A DNA stretch of 64,000 nt from Vibrio splendidus (GTDB taxonomy: Bacteria > Pseudomonadota > Gammaproteobacteria > Enterobacterales > Vibrionaceae). Of this stretch, positions 42,273 through 50,886 are shown in pieces. The stretch spans positions 82,314 to 146,313 of the forward strand of contig NZ_MCUN01000024.1 in assembly GCF_002873455.1 (NCBI RefSeq), read 5' to 3'. Within the stretch, counting starts at the first letter, position 1, and every line of letters begins with the position of its first letter. The position numbers and the translations under genes are program-made. The notes beneath the pieces were generated by a model. The model was not told the DNA's origin and searched no databases. It saw only the letters and a list, made by a program, of their open reading frames with translations.

Positions 42273-43562
42273 ATGAATGTACTTATTATTGGTGCTGGCG
42301 GTAGAGAACATGCTTTGGGTTGGAAAGCGGCACAAAACCCAAATGTTGAAACGGTATTCATTGCTCCAGGTAACGCAGGTACTGCACTTGAACCGAAACT
42401 TGAGAACGTAAACATCGGCGTTGAAGACATCGCTGGTTTAGTCGCGTTTGCTCAAGATAAAAAAATCGAACTGACCATCGTTGGCCCTGAAGCGCCTTTG
42501 GTTATCGGTGTGGTTGATGCATTTCGCGAAGTAGGTTTGCCAATCTTTGGCCCAACTCAAGCCGCAGCACAGCTTGAAGGCTCTAAAGCATTCACTAAAG
42601 ACTTCCTAGATCGTCATGAGATCCCAACAGGTTACTACTCAAACTTCACTGAGATTGAGCCAGCTATCGCTTACGTTCGTGAGCAAGGCGCTCCAATCGT
42701 AGTAAAAGCTGACGGTCTTGCAGCAGGTAAAGGCGTTATCGTTGCGATGACCCTTGAAGAAGCTGAAGACGCAATCAAAGACATGCTAGCAGGCAACGCA
42801 TTTGGCGAAGCAGGCAGCCGCGTGGTTATCGAAGAGTTCCTTGAAGGCGAAGAAGCAAGCTTCATCGTGATGGTTGACGGCTCTAGCGTACTGCCTATGG
42901 CCACCAGCCAAGACCACAAGCGTGTTGGCGACAAAGATACAGGCCCTAACACGGGCGGTATGGGTGCTTACTCTCCTGCGCCGGTCGTGACTCCAGAAAT
43001 CCACAACCGTATCCTTGAGGAAGTTATCTATCCAACGGTACGTGGCATGGACGCGGAAGGCGCACCTTACACAGGTTTCCTTTACGCTGGCCTAATGATC
43101 GATGCTGACGGCACACCTAAAGTTATCGAATACAACTGCCGCTTCGGCGATCCAGAAACACAACCTATCATGATGCGTATGGAGTCAGATCTTGTTGAGC
43201 TTTGCCTAATGGCTATCGACGAGAAACTCGATGAAGCAGAATCGAAGTGGGATCCACGCGCTTCTATCGGTGTTGTTCTTGCAGCTGGCGGTTACCCTGC
43301 TGACTACACAAAAGGTGACGTTATTTCGCTACCTACAAGCGAAGTTGAAGGCCAAAAGGTTTTCCATGCAGGTACCACAAATAACGAAGCTGGCGACGTT
43401 GTGACAAACGGCGGCCGCGTGCTATGTGCAACTGCACTGGGCAATACGGTTTCTGAAGCTCAGGAGCGCGCTTACGCGTTAACTAAGCAAGTTAGCTGGA
43501 ATGGTATGTTCCACCGCAATGACATTGGTTACCGCGCGATTGCACGCGAACAAGAGCAGTAA
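42273..43562 (+). CDS. purD: Phosphoribosylamine-glycine ligase (GAR synthetase)
   Basis: Second step of purine synthesis: phosphoribosylamine + glycine + ATP to GAR; 429 aa, ATP-grasp. Motifs: MNVLIIGAGGREHALGWK, VKADGLAAGKGVIVA, the GARS signature RFGDPETQP and GPNTGGMGAYSPAP. ATG 42273 follows TATAAGGATTTTAAA. Second gene of purHD; followed by a strong terminator. Confidence 0.97.
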   Translation: MNVLIIGAGGREHALGWKAAQNPNVETVFIAPGNAGTALEPKLENVNIGVEDIAGLVAFAQDKKIELTIVGPEAPLVIGVVDAFREVGLPIFGPTQAAAQLEGSKAFTKDFLDRHEIPTGYYSNFTEIEPAIAYVREQGAPIVVKADGLAAGKGVIVAMTLEEAEDAIKDMLAGNAFGEAGSRVVIEEFLEGEEASFIVMVDGSSVLPMATSQDHKRVGDKDTGPNTGGMGAYSPAPVVTPEIHNRILEEVIYPTVRGMDAEGAPYTGFLYAGLMIDADGTPKVIEYNCRFGDPETQPIMMRMESDLVELCLMAIDEKLDEAESKWDPRASIGVVLAAGGYPADYTKGDVISLPTSEVEGQKVFHAGTTNNEAGDVVTNGGRVLCATALGNTVSEAQERAYALTKQVSWNGMFHRNDIGYRAIAREQEQ

Positions 43563-43612
43563 TCACTCTTGTTGCTCACTTACTTTCAAATGACAGTAAG
43601 CGAATAACAGCA

Positions 43613-43640
43613 AAAGGCGCCTCGATAGGCGCCTTTTTAT
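43613..43640 (+). terminator. purHD terminator
   Basis: AAAGGCGCCT (43613-43622), loop CGAT, AGGCGCCTTT (43627-43636), then T residues. Confidence 0.92.
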
Positions 43641-43730
43641 TACTCAATCGTTCTAGGAATCTGTACATGTACAGACAAATAAGCACTTAGCCTACAGTAG
43701 GCCAAATACTCTTAATTCTTTGATTGCTTT

Positions 43731-44429
43731 CTATTCTTTCAGCAATGATGGTCTTACGACACAATCATGACTGTCTTCAGCCAACATCAGTAACTCTTCT
43801 ACACTCATCTTACCTAGTAAATCACCGCCAAGAAACGCCGCATAGCTTTCCACAGACGCCAATCGATCAATTACGAAGCCAGGCAAGGTCTGGTTAAATT
43901 CAATGCGATCAAACTCACCACCAGCGCACGTTTTAAAAGAGCTGCCATTCCAGTAACCCTGAATCAGCCTAAGCCCTTCATCATGCTGCTTCGCTGTGGT
44001 CTCTAAAACCGACGTCGCTTCTTTCTGATAGTTTTCAAGCTGCTTCGCTTGGATAGGTAAGATTTTACTGTCAATACGATACTGCTGATACACAGCCTCG
44101 CCTGACTTGTTGAAGCGCACATGAACACGATAAGGCACTAGCTTATTCGATGAATTACGCTGTTCACCTTCACGAACGAATTCACGAAGTATACCTTCCG
44201 ACCAAGCATAGTCACTTTGGTACCAGCCGTAATCGCCAACAGTGACGTAGTCAGCTGAAGTATGAGGTTGTGTTAGCTTATTGGTAACCCAGTAAAAACT
44301 TGTCGCGTCGCCCATGACTTGGCCGCCGGTGTGAGTTTCAAATTGCTCTAGGTTTTTGCGAGGGCTGGTTGATGAACAGCCAATGAGAAATGTAGATAAC
44401 AGTGAAACGAGAAGAAATGCTTTTTTCAT
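43731..44429 (-). CDS. yjaH: DUF1481 lipoprotein (YjaH-like)
   Basis: 232 aa with a lipoprotein signal: KKAFLLVSLLSTFLIGC, lipobox LIGC, so a lipid-anchored envelope protein. The rest is soluble and has two further cysteines. Matches the DUF1481 family, of which E. coli YjaH is the member next to hupA, as here. Function unknown. The ATG is fused to the T-run of the hupA terminator, whose 3' arm supplies the only upstream AGG. Confidence 0.8.
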   Translation of the reverse strand: MKKAFLLVSLLSTFLIGCSSTSPRKNLEQFETHTGGQVMGDATSFYWVTNKLTQPHTSADYVTVGDYGWYQSDYAWSEGILREFVREGEQRNSSNKLVPYRVHVRFNKSGEAVYQQYRIDSKILPIQAKQLENYQKEATSVLETTAKQHDEGLRLIQGYWNGSSFKTCAGGEFDRIEFNQTLPGFVIDRLASVESYAAFLGGDLLGKMSVEELLMLAEDSHDCVVRPSLLKE

Positions 44430-44470
44430 AAAAACCTGTACCGAGGTGGAATACGACTACCTCGGTACAG
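44430..44470 (-). terminator. hupA terminator abutting the yjaH start
   Basis: CTGTACCGAGGT (44436-44447) and ACCTCGGTACAG (44459-44470) are a perfect 12-bp inverted repeat. On the minus strand it is followed by GTTTTT and immediately the yjaH ATG. Confidence 0.85.
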
Positions 44471-44476
44471 TTTAGA

Positions 44477-44749
44477 TTATTTCACTGAATCTTTCAGCGC
44501 TTTACCTGCAACAAATGCTGGAACATTTGCAGCAGCGATTTGGATCTCATCACCAGTTTTTGGGTTACGACCAGTGCGAGCTGCACGGTGGTTTACTTTA
44601 AAAGTACCAAAACCAATTAGCTGAACTTGATCGCCATCTTTAAGAGCATCTGTAACACCACCAAGAGTCGCTTCTAGAGCAGCTTTAGCTTGTGCTTTAG
44701 AAAGGTCCGCTTTTTCAGCAATAAAGTCGATTAATTGAGTCTTGTTCAT
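44477..44749 (-). CDS. hupA: DNA-binding protein HU-alpha
   Basis: Nucleoid-associated histone-like protein, 90 aa. Begins MNKTQLIDFIAEKADLSKAQ and contains the DNA-arm signature GFGTFKVNHRAARTGRNP with the conserved NPKTG and the invariant Pro that intercalates. Neighbourhood (yjaG, hupA, yjaH near purHD and hemE) is as in enterics, which favours HU-alpha over HU-beta. Confidence 0.95.
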   Translation of the reverse strand: MNKTQLIDFIAEKADLSKAQAKAALEATLGGVTDALKDGDQVQLIGFGTFKVNHRAARTGRNPKTGDEIQIAAANVPAFVAGKALKDSVK

Positions 44750-45019
44750 TTTAGGTTTCCCTTCTTTGTATTTTTGAATTCAATTTACTCTAAAACATAA
44801 ATGCCCCATCTGGCAAAGGTTTGTCGTCGATCTTTAGCTCTAATGCCGTAGTTTTAGCCATAATATGAGTAATAACTCACAATTTGTTACTGATTTTATT
44901 GAGCAAGCCCTTGTTTAAAAGGGGCTGAGAGGCAAATTAATGATGACCTAGCTACTACTTTATCTCTATAATCCACGCTGAATCGCTGCTAAAGCGTACA
45001 ATTTAATTTAAGGGCAAAC

Positions 45020-46171
45020 ATGCTGCTGCTAACTATTTACGTCTCCATTGCTATTGGAGTTTCTTTCATTTGTTCTGTTTTAGAAGCTGTACTTTTGAGT
45101 ATTAGTCCGAGCTACATTGCTCAACTAAAACAAAATGGGCACCCTGCAGCAGAGTCTTTAGACAAACTGAAAACAGACATTGACCGCCCGCTCGCGTCAA
45201 TTTTAACGCTCAACACCATCGCGCACACAATCGGTGCTGCGACGGCAGGTGCACAAGCGGCTGTGGTTTTTGGTAGCCAATGGTTGGGTGTATTCTCTGC
45301 CGTACTGACTTTGGGTATTTTGGTTTTGTCTGAAATTGTTCCAAAAACCATTGGTGCAACCTACTGGCGTCAACTTGCCCCAGCATCATCAAACGTACTT
45401 CGCTGGATGGTTTTCTTTCTTACACCGTTTGTCTGGTTCTCAGAACAGATCACCAAACGTCTTGCTCGTGGCCACCAAGCACCAAAAATGCGTGATGAGC
45501 TGTCTGCAATGGCTATTTTGGCAAAAGAGAGTGGTGAGTTTGCTGAAGGCGAATCAAAAATTCTGAGCAACCTATTAGGCATTCAAGATGTGCCCGTGAC
45601 TCAAGTAATGACGCCGCGCCCTGTTGTATTCCGCGTCGATGCCGAAATGAGCGTGAATACGTTCCTAGAGCAACACAAAGATACACCATTCTCGCGCCCA
45701 TTGGTTTACAGCGAGCAAACTGACAACATCATTGGTTTTGTTCACCGTCTGGAGCTGTTTAGATTGCAACAAGCGGGTTGTGGCGAGAAAGCTCTGGGTG
45801 AAGTAATGCGCCCAATCCACGTATTGCTGAACAATATGGGCTTGGCTAAAGCCTTTGACCAAATGATGGCAAACCGCCTGCAGCTTTCCTTGGTGGTAGA
45901 CGAGTACGGTACGATTCAGGGCATCATCACCCTAGAAGATATCTTTGAGCACCTAGTGGGCGAAGAGATCGTCGACGAAGCAGATAAGACGACTGACATG
46001 CAAGAACTGGCGTTTCAGCGTTGGGAACAATGGAAAGAAACACACGGTGTTATCGAAAACCGCGATGAAGAGGACGAGCTAGAGGAAAAAACTCTAACAG
46101 ACAACGACACCTCAGACTCAAAGTCAGCGGATGAAGACAAGGTTCAAAAAGAAGACAGCAAAGACGCTTAA
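45020..46171 (+). CDS. CNNM/DUF21 membrane protein with CBS pair
   Basis: 383 aa. Residues 1-140: DUF21 domain with three or four TM helices and the motif LVLSEIVPKTIGATY typical of CNNM/MpfA/CorB-type transporters. Residues about 190-315: two CBS motifs (VTQVMTPRPVVFRV, then GEVMRPIHVLLN and LVVDEYGTIQGIITLEDI). The last 60 residues are an acidic tail of Asp, Glu, Ser and Lys. Relatives export Mg2+ or Co2+ or bind adenine nucleotides; older annotation as hemolysin is misleading. Substrate unknown. Confidence 0.85.
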   Translation: MLLLTIYVSIAIGVSFICSVLEAVLLSISPSYIAQLKQNGHPAAESLDKLKTDIDRPLASILTLNTIAHTIGAATAGAQAAVVFGSQWLGVFSAVLTLGILVLSEIVPKTIGATYWRQLAPASSNVLRWMVFFLTPFVWFSEQITKRLARGHQAPKMRDELSAMAILAKESGEFAEGESKILSNLLGIQDVPVTQVMTPRPVVFRVDAEMSVNTFLEQHKDTPFSRPLVYSEQTDNIIGFVHRLELFRLQQAGCGEKALGEVMRPIHVLLNNMGLAKAFDQMMANRLQLSLVVDEYGTIQGIITLEDIFEHLVGEEIVDEADKTTDMQELAFQRWEQWKETHGVIENRDEEDELEEKTLTDNDTSDSKSADEDKVQKEDSKDA

Positions 46172-46197
46172 TCTCAATTTGATACCGTCAGATACAA

Positions 46198-46227
46198 CAA
46201 AGGCTCCCTAGGGAGCCTTTGTTTTTA
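46198..46227. terminator. Bidirectional terminator between the CNNM gene and yjaG
   Basis: A perfect 24-bp palindrome (46198-46221) built from CAAAGGCTCCCTA and its complement, then GTTTTTATT. Serves the plus strand best. Confidence 0.85.
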
Positions 46228-46251
46228 TTCGTACTTTGATGCGATAGCGAA

Positions 46252-46845
46252 TTATAACGCGACACCAATGTTACTTACTGGATCTTCACGCAGTTCGTGG
46301 CGTAGATCTTTGATCAGCTCTAGGTCACGCTCAGTCGTTTCACGTAGAGGTCGGAAAATGGCCCACTGAACATCCCACTCTTCACACACCGCTTCGTTTT
46401 CTTTCTGGTTTTCGTTTGTCACTTCTTCAGCGCCTTGAGCAAACTCAAGCTCAGCAACCGTCTTCACCGATTGTTGACTCACTTTAATTACAGTTTCAAG
46501 CAGATGTTCACGATCAAGTAAGCCATGAATTAACGTTGCCAAGCCTTGGCACGCGTCCATAGCAGGGTAAACACCGTAAAAATCAAAATCATCTCCACTT
46601 GGGAATAGCTCTTCGACTTTCTCAAGCTGACGCTCAAAATTCACCTTTGCCGTTTTAACGGTTAGGATTTCCCAAATGCTATCCAAAACATCACGATAGA
46701 TTCGAGCTTCCGCAAATTCTGTATTCTCACAAAACATGGCATAGTTAGGGTACATACGCTCACATAGACACGCCATAAAGGTAATTTGTTGCCAAGGTTC
46801 TAACTTTTCTAGACGAACCTGCAGTGGATTCTGAAGCATAGTCAC
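46252..46845 (-). CDS. yjaG: DUF416 protein YjaG
   Basis: 197 aa, soluble, no membrane segment. Matches the DUF416/YjaG family by its N-terminus (QNPLQVRLEKLEPWQQITFMAC), the CERMYPNYAMFC stretch and its acidic C-terminal half. E. coli yjaG sits beside hupA in the same way. Function is not established. Convergent with the CNNM gene. Confidence 0.85.
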   Translation of the reverse strand: MTMLQNPLQVRLEKLEPWQQITFMACLCERMYPNYAMFCENTEFAEARIYRDVLDSIWEILTVKTAKVNFERQLEKVEELFPSGDDFDFYGVYPAMDACQGLATLIHGLLDREHLLETVIKVSQQSVKTVAELEFAQGAEEVTNENQKENEAVCEEWDVQWAIFRPLRETTERDLELIKDLRHELREDPVSNIGVAL

Positions 46846-46910
46846 TCAATAATTGCAGAAAAAGACAGCGAAAGTGTACTTGATAAACCTAGGATGGAAA
46901 AGGTAGGCCG

Positions 46911-47837
46911 ATGAACAATTTTACGAATAAGCTCTATATTCTTACTGAGCATGACGATACTTATACGCAACTGATTCTAAACCAAGGGTTACCTGGCCTC
47001 GAAATCACTCAAAACCCCGAATTAGCTGAGATCGTGCTGGCTTCTCCTCCTTTAATAGCGGAGCGACTTAATGAGTTTAAACATCTAGACTGGGTACAAA
47101 GTACCTACGCAGGAATCAATAGACTCACTCAGCCGGATCTGCGTCAAGATTATACGCTGACCAACGTCAAAGGCATCTTCGGCTCTGCGATTGCTGAATA
47201 CGTGTTAGGTTACACGATCAGCCACTTTAGACACTTCCCTCACTACCACCAGCAACAAGCACAACGAAGCTGGCAGCCACAGCTATATACTAGCCTAACT
47301 GACAAAACCATGGTGATTTTAGGAACAGGTTCAATCGGAAGTCATCTAGCGAAAACCGCAACTGCCTTTGGTATTCATACCATTGGAGTCAACCGTACCG
47401 GCATCCCATCAAAGCAAGAGACCTTTAAAGACACTTTCCACATCAATGAGATAGAGGCTGCCCTTAAGCAAGCGGATATTGTGGTCAACACCTTGCCATC
47501 AACCGCTGAAACCTATCAATTACTCAATCAAACGACCTTAAGTTACTGCTCGAATGTGCTGCTCTTTAATGTTGGCAGAGGAGAGAGCTTAGATAACAAA
47601 GCCTTGCTGCTTGCGATTAAGAATAAATGGGTTGAGCACGCTTTCTTGGATGTGTTTGAAAGTGAGCCCCTCTCCCAGGAACACCCTTTCTGGACATTGC
47701 CGCAAGTGACCATCACCCCGCACATTGCAGCGCTGAGTGAGCCAAGGCAGGTGGTAGGGATCTTCGCCGAGAACTACCAACAGTGGCGAGATGGCTTTAA
47801 ACTTAACCATGTCATCGATTTTGATAAAGGCTACTGA
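46911..47837 (+). CDS. D-2-hydroxyacid dehydrogenase family protein
   Basis: 308 aa, NAD(P)-dependent. Rossmann motif VILGTGSIGSHLAKTA near 142-155; catalytic triad Arg (NVGRGESLD), Glu (FESEPLS) and His (TPHIAAL). The family includes glyoxylate/hydroxypyruvate reductases and similar enzymes; the substrate cannot be told from sequence. Its stop shares one base with the ATG of the next gene (TGATG at 47835-47839), implying translational coupling to the glycosylase-like gene. Confidence 0.88.
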   Translation: MNNFTNKLYILTEHDDTYTQLILNQGLPGLEITQNPELAEIVLASPPLIAERLNEFKHLDWVQSTYAGINRLTQPDLRQDYTLTNVKGIFGSAIAEYVLGYTISHFRHFPHYHQQQAQRSWQPQLYTSLTDKTMVILGTGSIGSHLAKTATAFGIHTIGVNRTGIPSKQETFKDTFHINEIEAALKQADIVVNTLPSTAETYQLLNQTTLSYCSNVLLFNVGRGESLDNKALLLAIKNKWVEHAFLDVFESEPLSQEHPFWTLPQVTITPHIAALSEPRQVVGIFAENYQQWRDGFKLNHVIDFDKGY

Positions 47838-48430
47838 TGTCCTCATCGTTACTCAAAGAGATTCGACAATGCCGAGCTTGTGAGGCTCACCTGTCACACG
47901 GTGCCAACCCGGTGATTCAAGCGCATCCAAACGCGCGCTTGCTTATCATTGGGCAAGCACCCGGTATCAAGGTTCATGAGTCATCGATCCCTTGGAATGA
48001 TGCCAGTGGCGAACGATTAAGAGAATGGTTAGGGATAGACAGCGATACGTTTTATGACGAACAAAAAGTCGCGATTGTTCCTATGGGGTTTTGTTATCCG
48101 GGAAAGGGAAATAGTGGCGATCTCCCACCACGTAAAGAGTGCACGGAGCTTTGGCATAACAAAGTGCTGCAATCGTTACCCAACATCCAAATGACACTGC
48201 TGATAGGCCAATACGCACAAAACTATTACCTGACAAATAAAACCACCAGCACACTGACAGAAACCGTGCATAATTGGCAAAGGTGGGCACCTGATTTTTT
48301 GCCACTTCCCCACCCTTCACCACGCAATAATATCTGGCTCAAGAAGAACCCTTGGTTTGAGAGTGACGTTATTCCTTACATCCAAAAGCACATCTCGGAG
48401 CATTTGGCCTACTATGATCCAAATACCTAA
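47837..48430 (+). CDS. Uracil-DNA glycosylase superfamily protein with Fe-S cysteines
   Basis: 197 aa, UDG fold. Motif 1 GQAPGIKVHES near 39-49 and the closing HPSPRNN motif near 155 are visible. Four cysteines, C12-X2-C15 and C86-X15-C102, match the 4Fe-4S ligand pattern of family 4/5 glycosylases, suggesting a cluster enzyme distinct from the standard Ung. Coupled to the dehydrogenase gene upstream. Activity on uracil in DNA is expected from the family but not certain; some relatives are uncharacterised. Confidence 0.82.
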   Translation: MSSSLLKEIRQCRACEAHLSHGANPVIQAHPNARLLIIGQAPGIKVHESSIPWNDASGERLREWLGIDSDTFYDEQKVAIVPMGFCYPGKGNSGDLPPRKECTELWHNKVLQSLPNIQMTLLIGQYAQNYYLTNKTTSTLTETVHNWQRWAPDFLPLPHPSPRNNIWLKKNPWFESDVIPYIQKHISEHLAYYDPNT

Positions 48431-48484
48431 TTAGCTGCACACCCACGATGATGAAGCCGATATTGGATACGGATAAAAGGTAAT

Positions 48485-48520
48485 AAAAAAGCGCTGCCGA
48501 TTTCTCGACAGCGCTTTTTC
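48485..48520. terminator. Bidirectional terminator between the glycosylase gene and hemE
   Basis: AAAAGCGCTG (48487-48496) pairs with CAGCGCTTTT (48509-48518); flanking A and T runs on both sides. Confidence 0.88.
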
Positions 48521-48537
48521 TAAAAACACATACTTAA

Positions 48538-49605
48538 TTACTTATGGTATGGCTTAGATAGGTCATGAACTGCGTCCACAAATACCCCAGCATTCTCTGG
48601 TGGCACATCTAGGTGAATACCATGGCCAAGGTTAAATACGTGACCAGTACCGCCGTCACCAAAACCTTCAAGGATAGTGCCGACTTCTTCACGAATACGC
48701 TCAGGTTGTGCGTAAAGCACTGATGGGTCCATGTTGCCTTGTAGAGCCACTTTATCGCCAATACGCGCTTTTGCATCCGCAATATTGATTGTCCAGTCTA
48801 GGCCCACCGCATCACAGCCAGTCGCTGCGATAGATTCTAGCCACATGCCACCGTTCTTAGTGAACAGAGTAACCGGTACACGGCGACCTTCATTTTCACG
48901 GATTAGGCCGTCTACAATTTTATGCATGTACTGCAGTGAGAACAGATTGTAGTCACGCGGAGTAAGTACACCACCCCATGTATCAAATACCATTACCGAT
49001 TGAGCACCCGCTTTAATTTGCGCGTTCAGGTATTCAATAACAGTGTCAGCCAGCTTATCTAGAAGTAAATGCAGTGTTTGTGGCTCTGCGTACATCATCT
49101 TCTTGATCTTAGTAAACGCCTTCGAGCTGCTGCCTTCAACCATGTAAGTTGCCAATGTCCAAGGGCTACCAGAGAAACCAATCAATGGCACTTCGCCTTT
49201 CAGATCTTTACGGATCTGACGAACAGCATTCATTACGTATTGAAGTTCGCCTTCTGGATCAGGTAGGCCAATCTTCTCTACGTCAGCTTTACATGTGATA
49301 GGACGTTCAAACTTAGGACCTTCACCAGTTTCAAAGTACAAGCCTAAGCCCATTGCATCAGGGATAGTTAGGATGTCAGAGAACAAGATTGCCGCATCAA
49401 GCGGGAAACGACGTAAAGGTTGAAGTGTTACTTCTGATGCTAGTTCAGCGTTTTTGCACAAAGACATGAAATCGCCCGCTTCAGCGCGCGTTGCTTTGTA
49501 TTCTGGAAGGTAGCGGCCAGCTTGGCGCATCATCCATACTGGTGTGTAATCAACAGGCTGTTTTAAAAGTGCGCGTAAATAGCGATCGTTTTTTAATTCG
49601 GTCAT
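48538..49605 (-). CDS. hemE: Uroporphyrinogen decarboxylase
   Basis: Haem pathway enzyme converting uroporphyrinogen III to coproporphyrinogen III, cytoplasmic; 355 aa. Starts MTELKNDRYLRALLKQP, matching E. coli exactly at the N-terminus; an in-frame ATG 18 codons earlier is less likely. Signatures PVWMMRQAGRYLPEY, GFSGSPWTLATYM and HVFNLGHGI. Single gene; its 5' region abuts a candidate plus-strand small RNA. Confidence 0.97.
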   Translation of the reverse strand: MTELKNDRYLRALLKQPVDYTPVWMMRQAGRYLPEYKATRAEAGDFMSLCKNAELASEVTLQPLRRFPLDAAILFSDILTIPDAMGLGLYFETGEGPKFERPITCKADVEKIGLPDPEGELQYVMNAVRQIRKDLKGEVPLIGFSGSPWTLATYMVEGSSSKAFTKIKKMMYAEPQTLHLLLDKLADTVIEYLNAQIKAGAQSVMVFDTWGGVLTPRDYNLFSLQYMHKIVDGLIRENEGRRVPVTLFTKNGGMWLESIAATGCDAVGLDWTINIADAKARIGDKVALQGNMDPSVLYAQPERIREEVGTILEGFGDGGTGHVFNLGHGIHLDVPPENAGVFVDAVHDLSKPYHK

Positions 49606-49794
49606 TCCGTTAAATTCCAATTCAATCTTGTCTAGTTTTGATGGCAAGTATTCTAACACTGATTGAAGGGTAAAAGCTGTGTGCTTTGCAACCTAGATCA
49701 AGTTATTAACTTTTAAATCAATGCTTAATTTGCACCCAATTGCAGGAGCATGTTAAAAATTTGTTCGCTAGCGAAAATTACAATTATAACATCT

Positions 49795-49863
49795 GAGTAG
49801 TCACTACTCAGCATCTCATAACGACATCTTACTTACCCCCTCCACTTGTGGAGGGTTTTTTTT
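49795..49863 (+). ncRNA. Candidate intergenic small RNA
   Basis: On the plus strand, between the minus-strand hemE and nudC genes, lie in order: a candidate promoter (TTGTTC 49761-49766, 18-bp spacer, TATAAC 49785-49790); a perfect hairpin CTGAGTAG-TCA-CTACTCAG (49793-49811); 26 unpaired bases; and a strong intrinsic terminator CCCTCCAC-TT-GTGGAGGG (49838-49855) with eight T. No protein gene on this strand needs that terminator, and on the minus strand it has no T-run. Predicted length is about 70 nt. A palindrome TTCGCTAGCGAA (49764-49775) overlaps the -35 end and spacer as a possible operator. The -35 is poor; the terminator is the firm part. Confidence 0.6.
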
Positions 49864-49904
49864 AGCTTTTGACCACCTATAGGCCAAATACTATCATAGG
49901 TAAA

Positions 49905-50714
49905 TTAGTACTCTATCGTCTGCTCCGTCACACTATCTTTCATCACGTCATCAACGGTTGTTTCAATCAACTGTCTCGCAATCGTTCCAACAGGAGCCAC
50001 TTCGGGAAGACGTGTCACATCAAACCATTGAGCATCTGAGAGCTCACTGTAGTCAGGCTTAAGCGTACCACCAGCGTAATCAGCGAGAAAGCCCATCATC
50101 ATACTCGACGGAAACGCCCATGGTTGGCTGCCAAAGTAACGGATATTGCTCACATCAATACCGGTCTCTTCTTTGACTTCTCTTGCCACACACTGCTCTA
50201 AGGTTTCTCCAACCTCTAGGAAGCCCGCTATCACGGTATACATACCAGTTTTATGTCTAGGGTGCTGTGCAAGCAATATATTGTTGTCGTTACGTACAGC
50301 GACAATGATGCATGGGAAGATACGAGGATAATGAAGCGTTCGGCAGTCTCCGCATTGCATTGCCACCTGATTATGATTGAGGTGATTACGACCGCCACAC
50401 TGAGGACAAAAACGCATGCTTTGTGTCATGTGCCCATACTGGATAGCTTTGCTTGCAATCAGAAAACTCGATTCAGGCCAGTGTAATAACTCACGTAGGT
50501 TTATCATGGTCAGCTCACTCTCAACATCACAGTCGTTGAGCCAATACACCTTACGACCTTGATGCTGACCAATACAGATTGCATGTTCAACACTCAGCTC
50601 TAGCTCTTCAGCTGAACCAAAAGGAAACTGATCATTATTAACCCAAATATCACTACCTGAAACGACGCACCAATAAGCTTGCTCTGTCATTTTGTTATCA
50701 CTTTTTTTTAACAT
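49905..50714 (-). CDS. nudC: NADH pyrophosphatase / RNA deNADding enzyme NudC
   Basis: Nudix hydrolase that cleaves NAD(H) and NAD caps on RNA; 269 aa. Zinc ribbon C-P-Q-C ... C-G-D-C near residues 98-120, Nudix box GFLEVGETLEQCVAREVKEETGI (abridged core G-X5-E-X7-REVKEE) and the NADH-specific SQPWAFPSSMM. Start at 50714 preferred; a second ATG eight codons in is possible. Oriented toward hemE; divergent from rsd. Confidence 0.95.
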   Translation of the reverse strand: MLKKSDNKMTEQAYWCVVSGSDIWVNNDQFPFGSAEELELSVEHAICIGQHQGRKVYWLNDCDVESELTMINLRELLHWPESSFLIASKAIQYGHMTQSMRFCPQCGGRNHLNHNQVAMQCGDCRTLHYPRIFPCIIVAVRNDNNILLAQHPRHKTGMYTVIAGFLEVGETLEQCVAREVKEETGIDVSNIRYFGSQPWAFPSSMMMGFLADYAGGTLKPDYSELSDAQWFDVTRLPEVAPVGTIARQLIETTVDDVMKDSVTEQTIEY

Positions 50715-50848
50715 CCCTATACCTCATTGCTTGCAGTTCGTTCATTTTACTGGCAATCTAATTTCATACTAGAGTTGTAGCAGAGAATAATTCAAACCTA
50801 TTACTTTTAGTAGCTACCAATAAAATGGACCCTGCTTAGGCAATTACT

Positions 50849-50868
50849 TGATCACAAGGTTGTGATCA
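50849..50868. promoter_or_regulatory. 20-bp palindrome upstream of rsd
   Basis: TGATCACAA and TTGTGATCA are perfect 9-bp inverse arms separated by GG, ending 18 bp before the rsd ATG. It could be an operator or a leader hairpin just ahead of the Shine-Dalgarno AGG (50876-50878). Confidence 0.6.
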
Positions 50869-50886
50869 GATCATGAGGACATGGTC

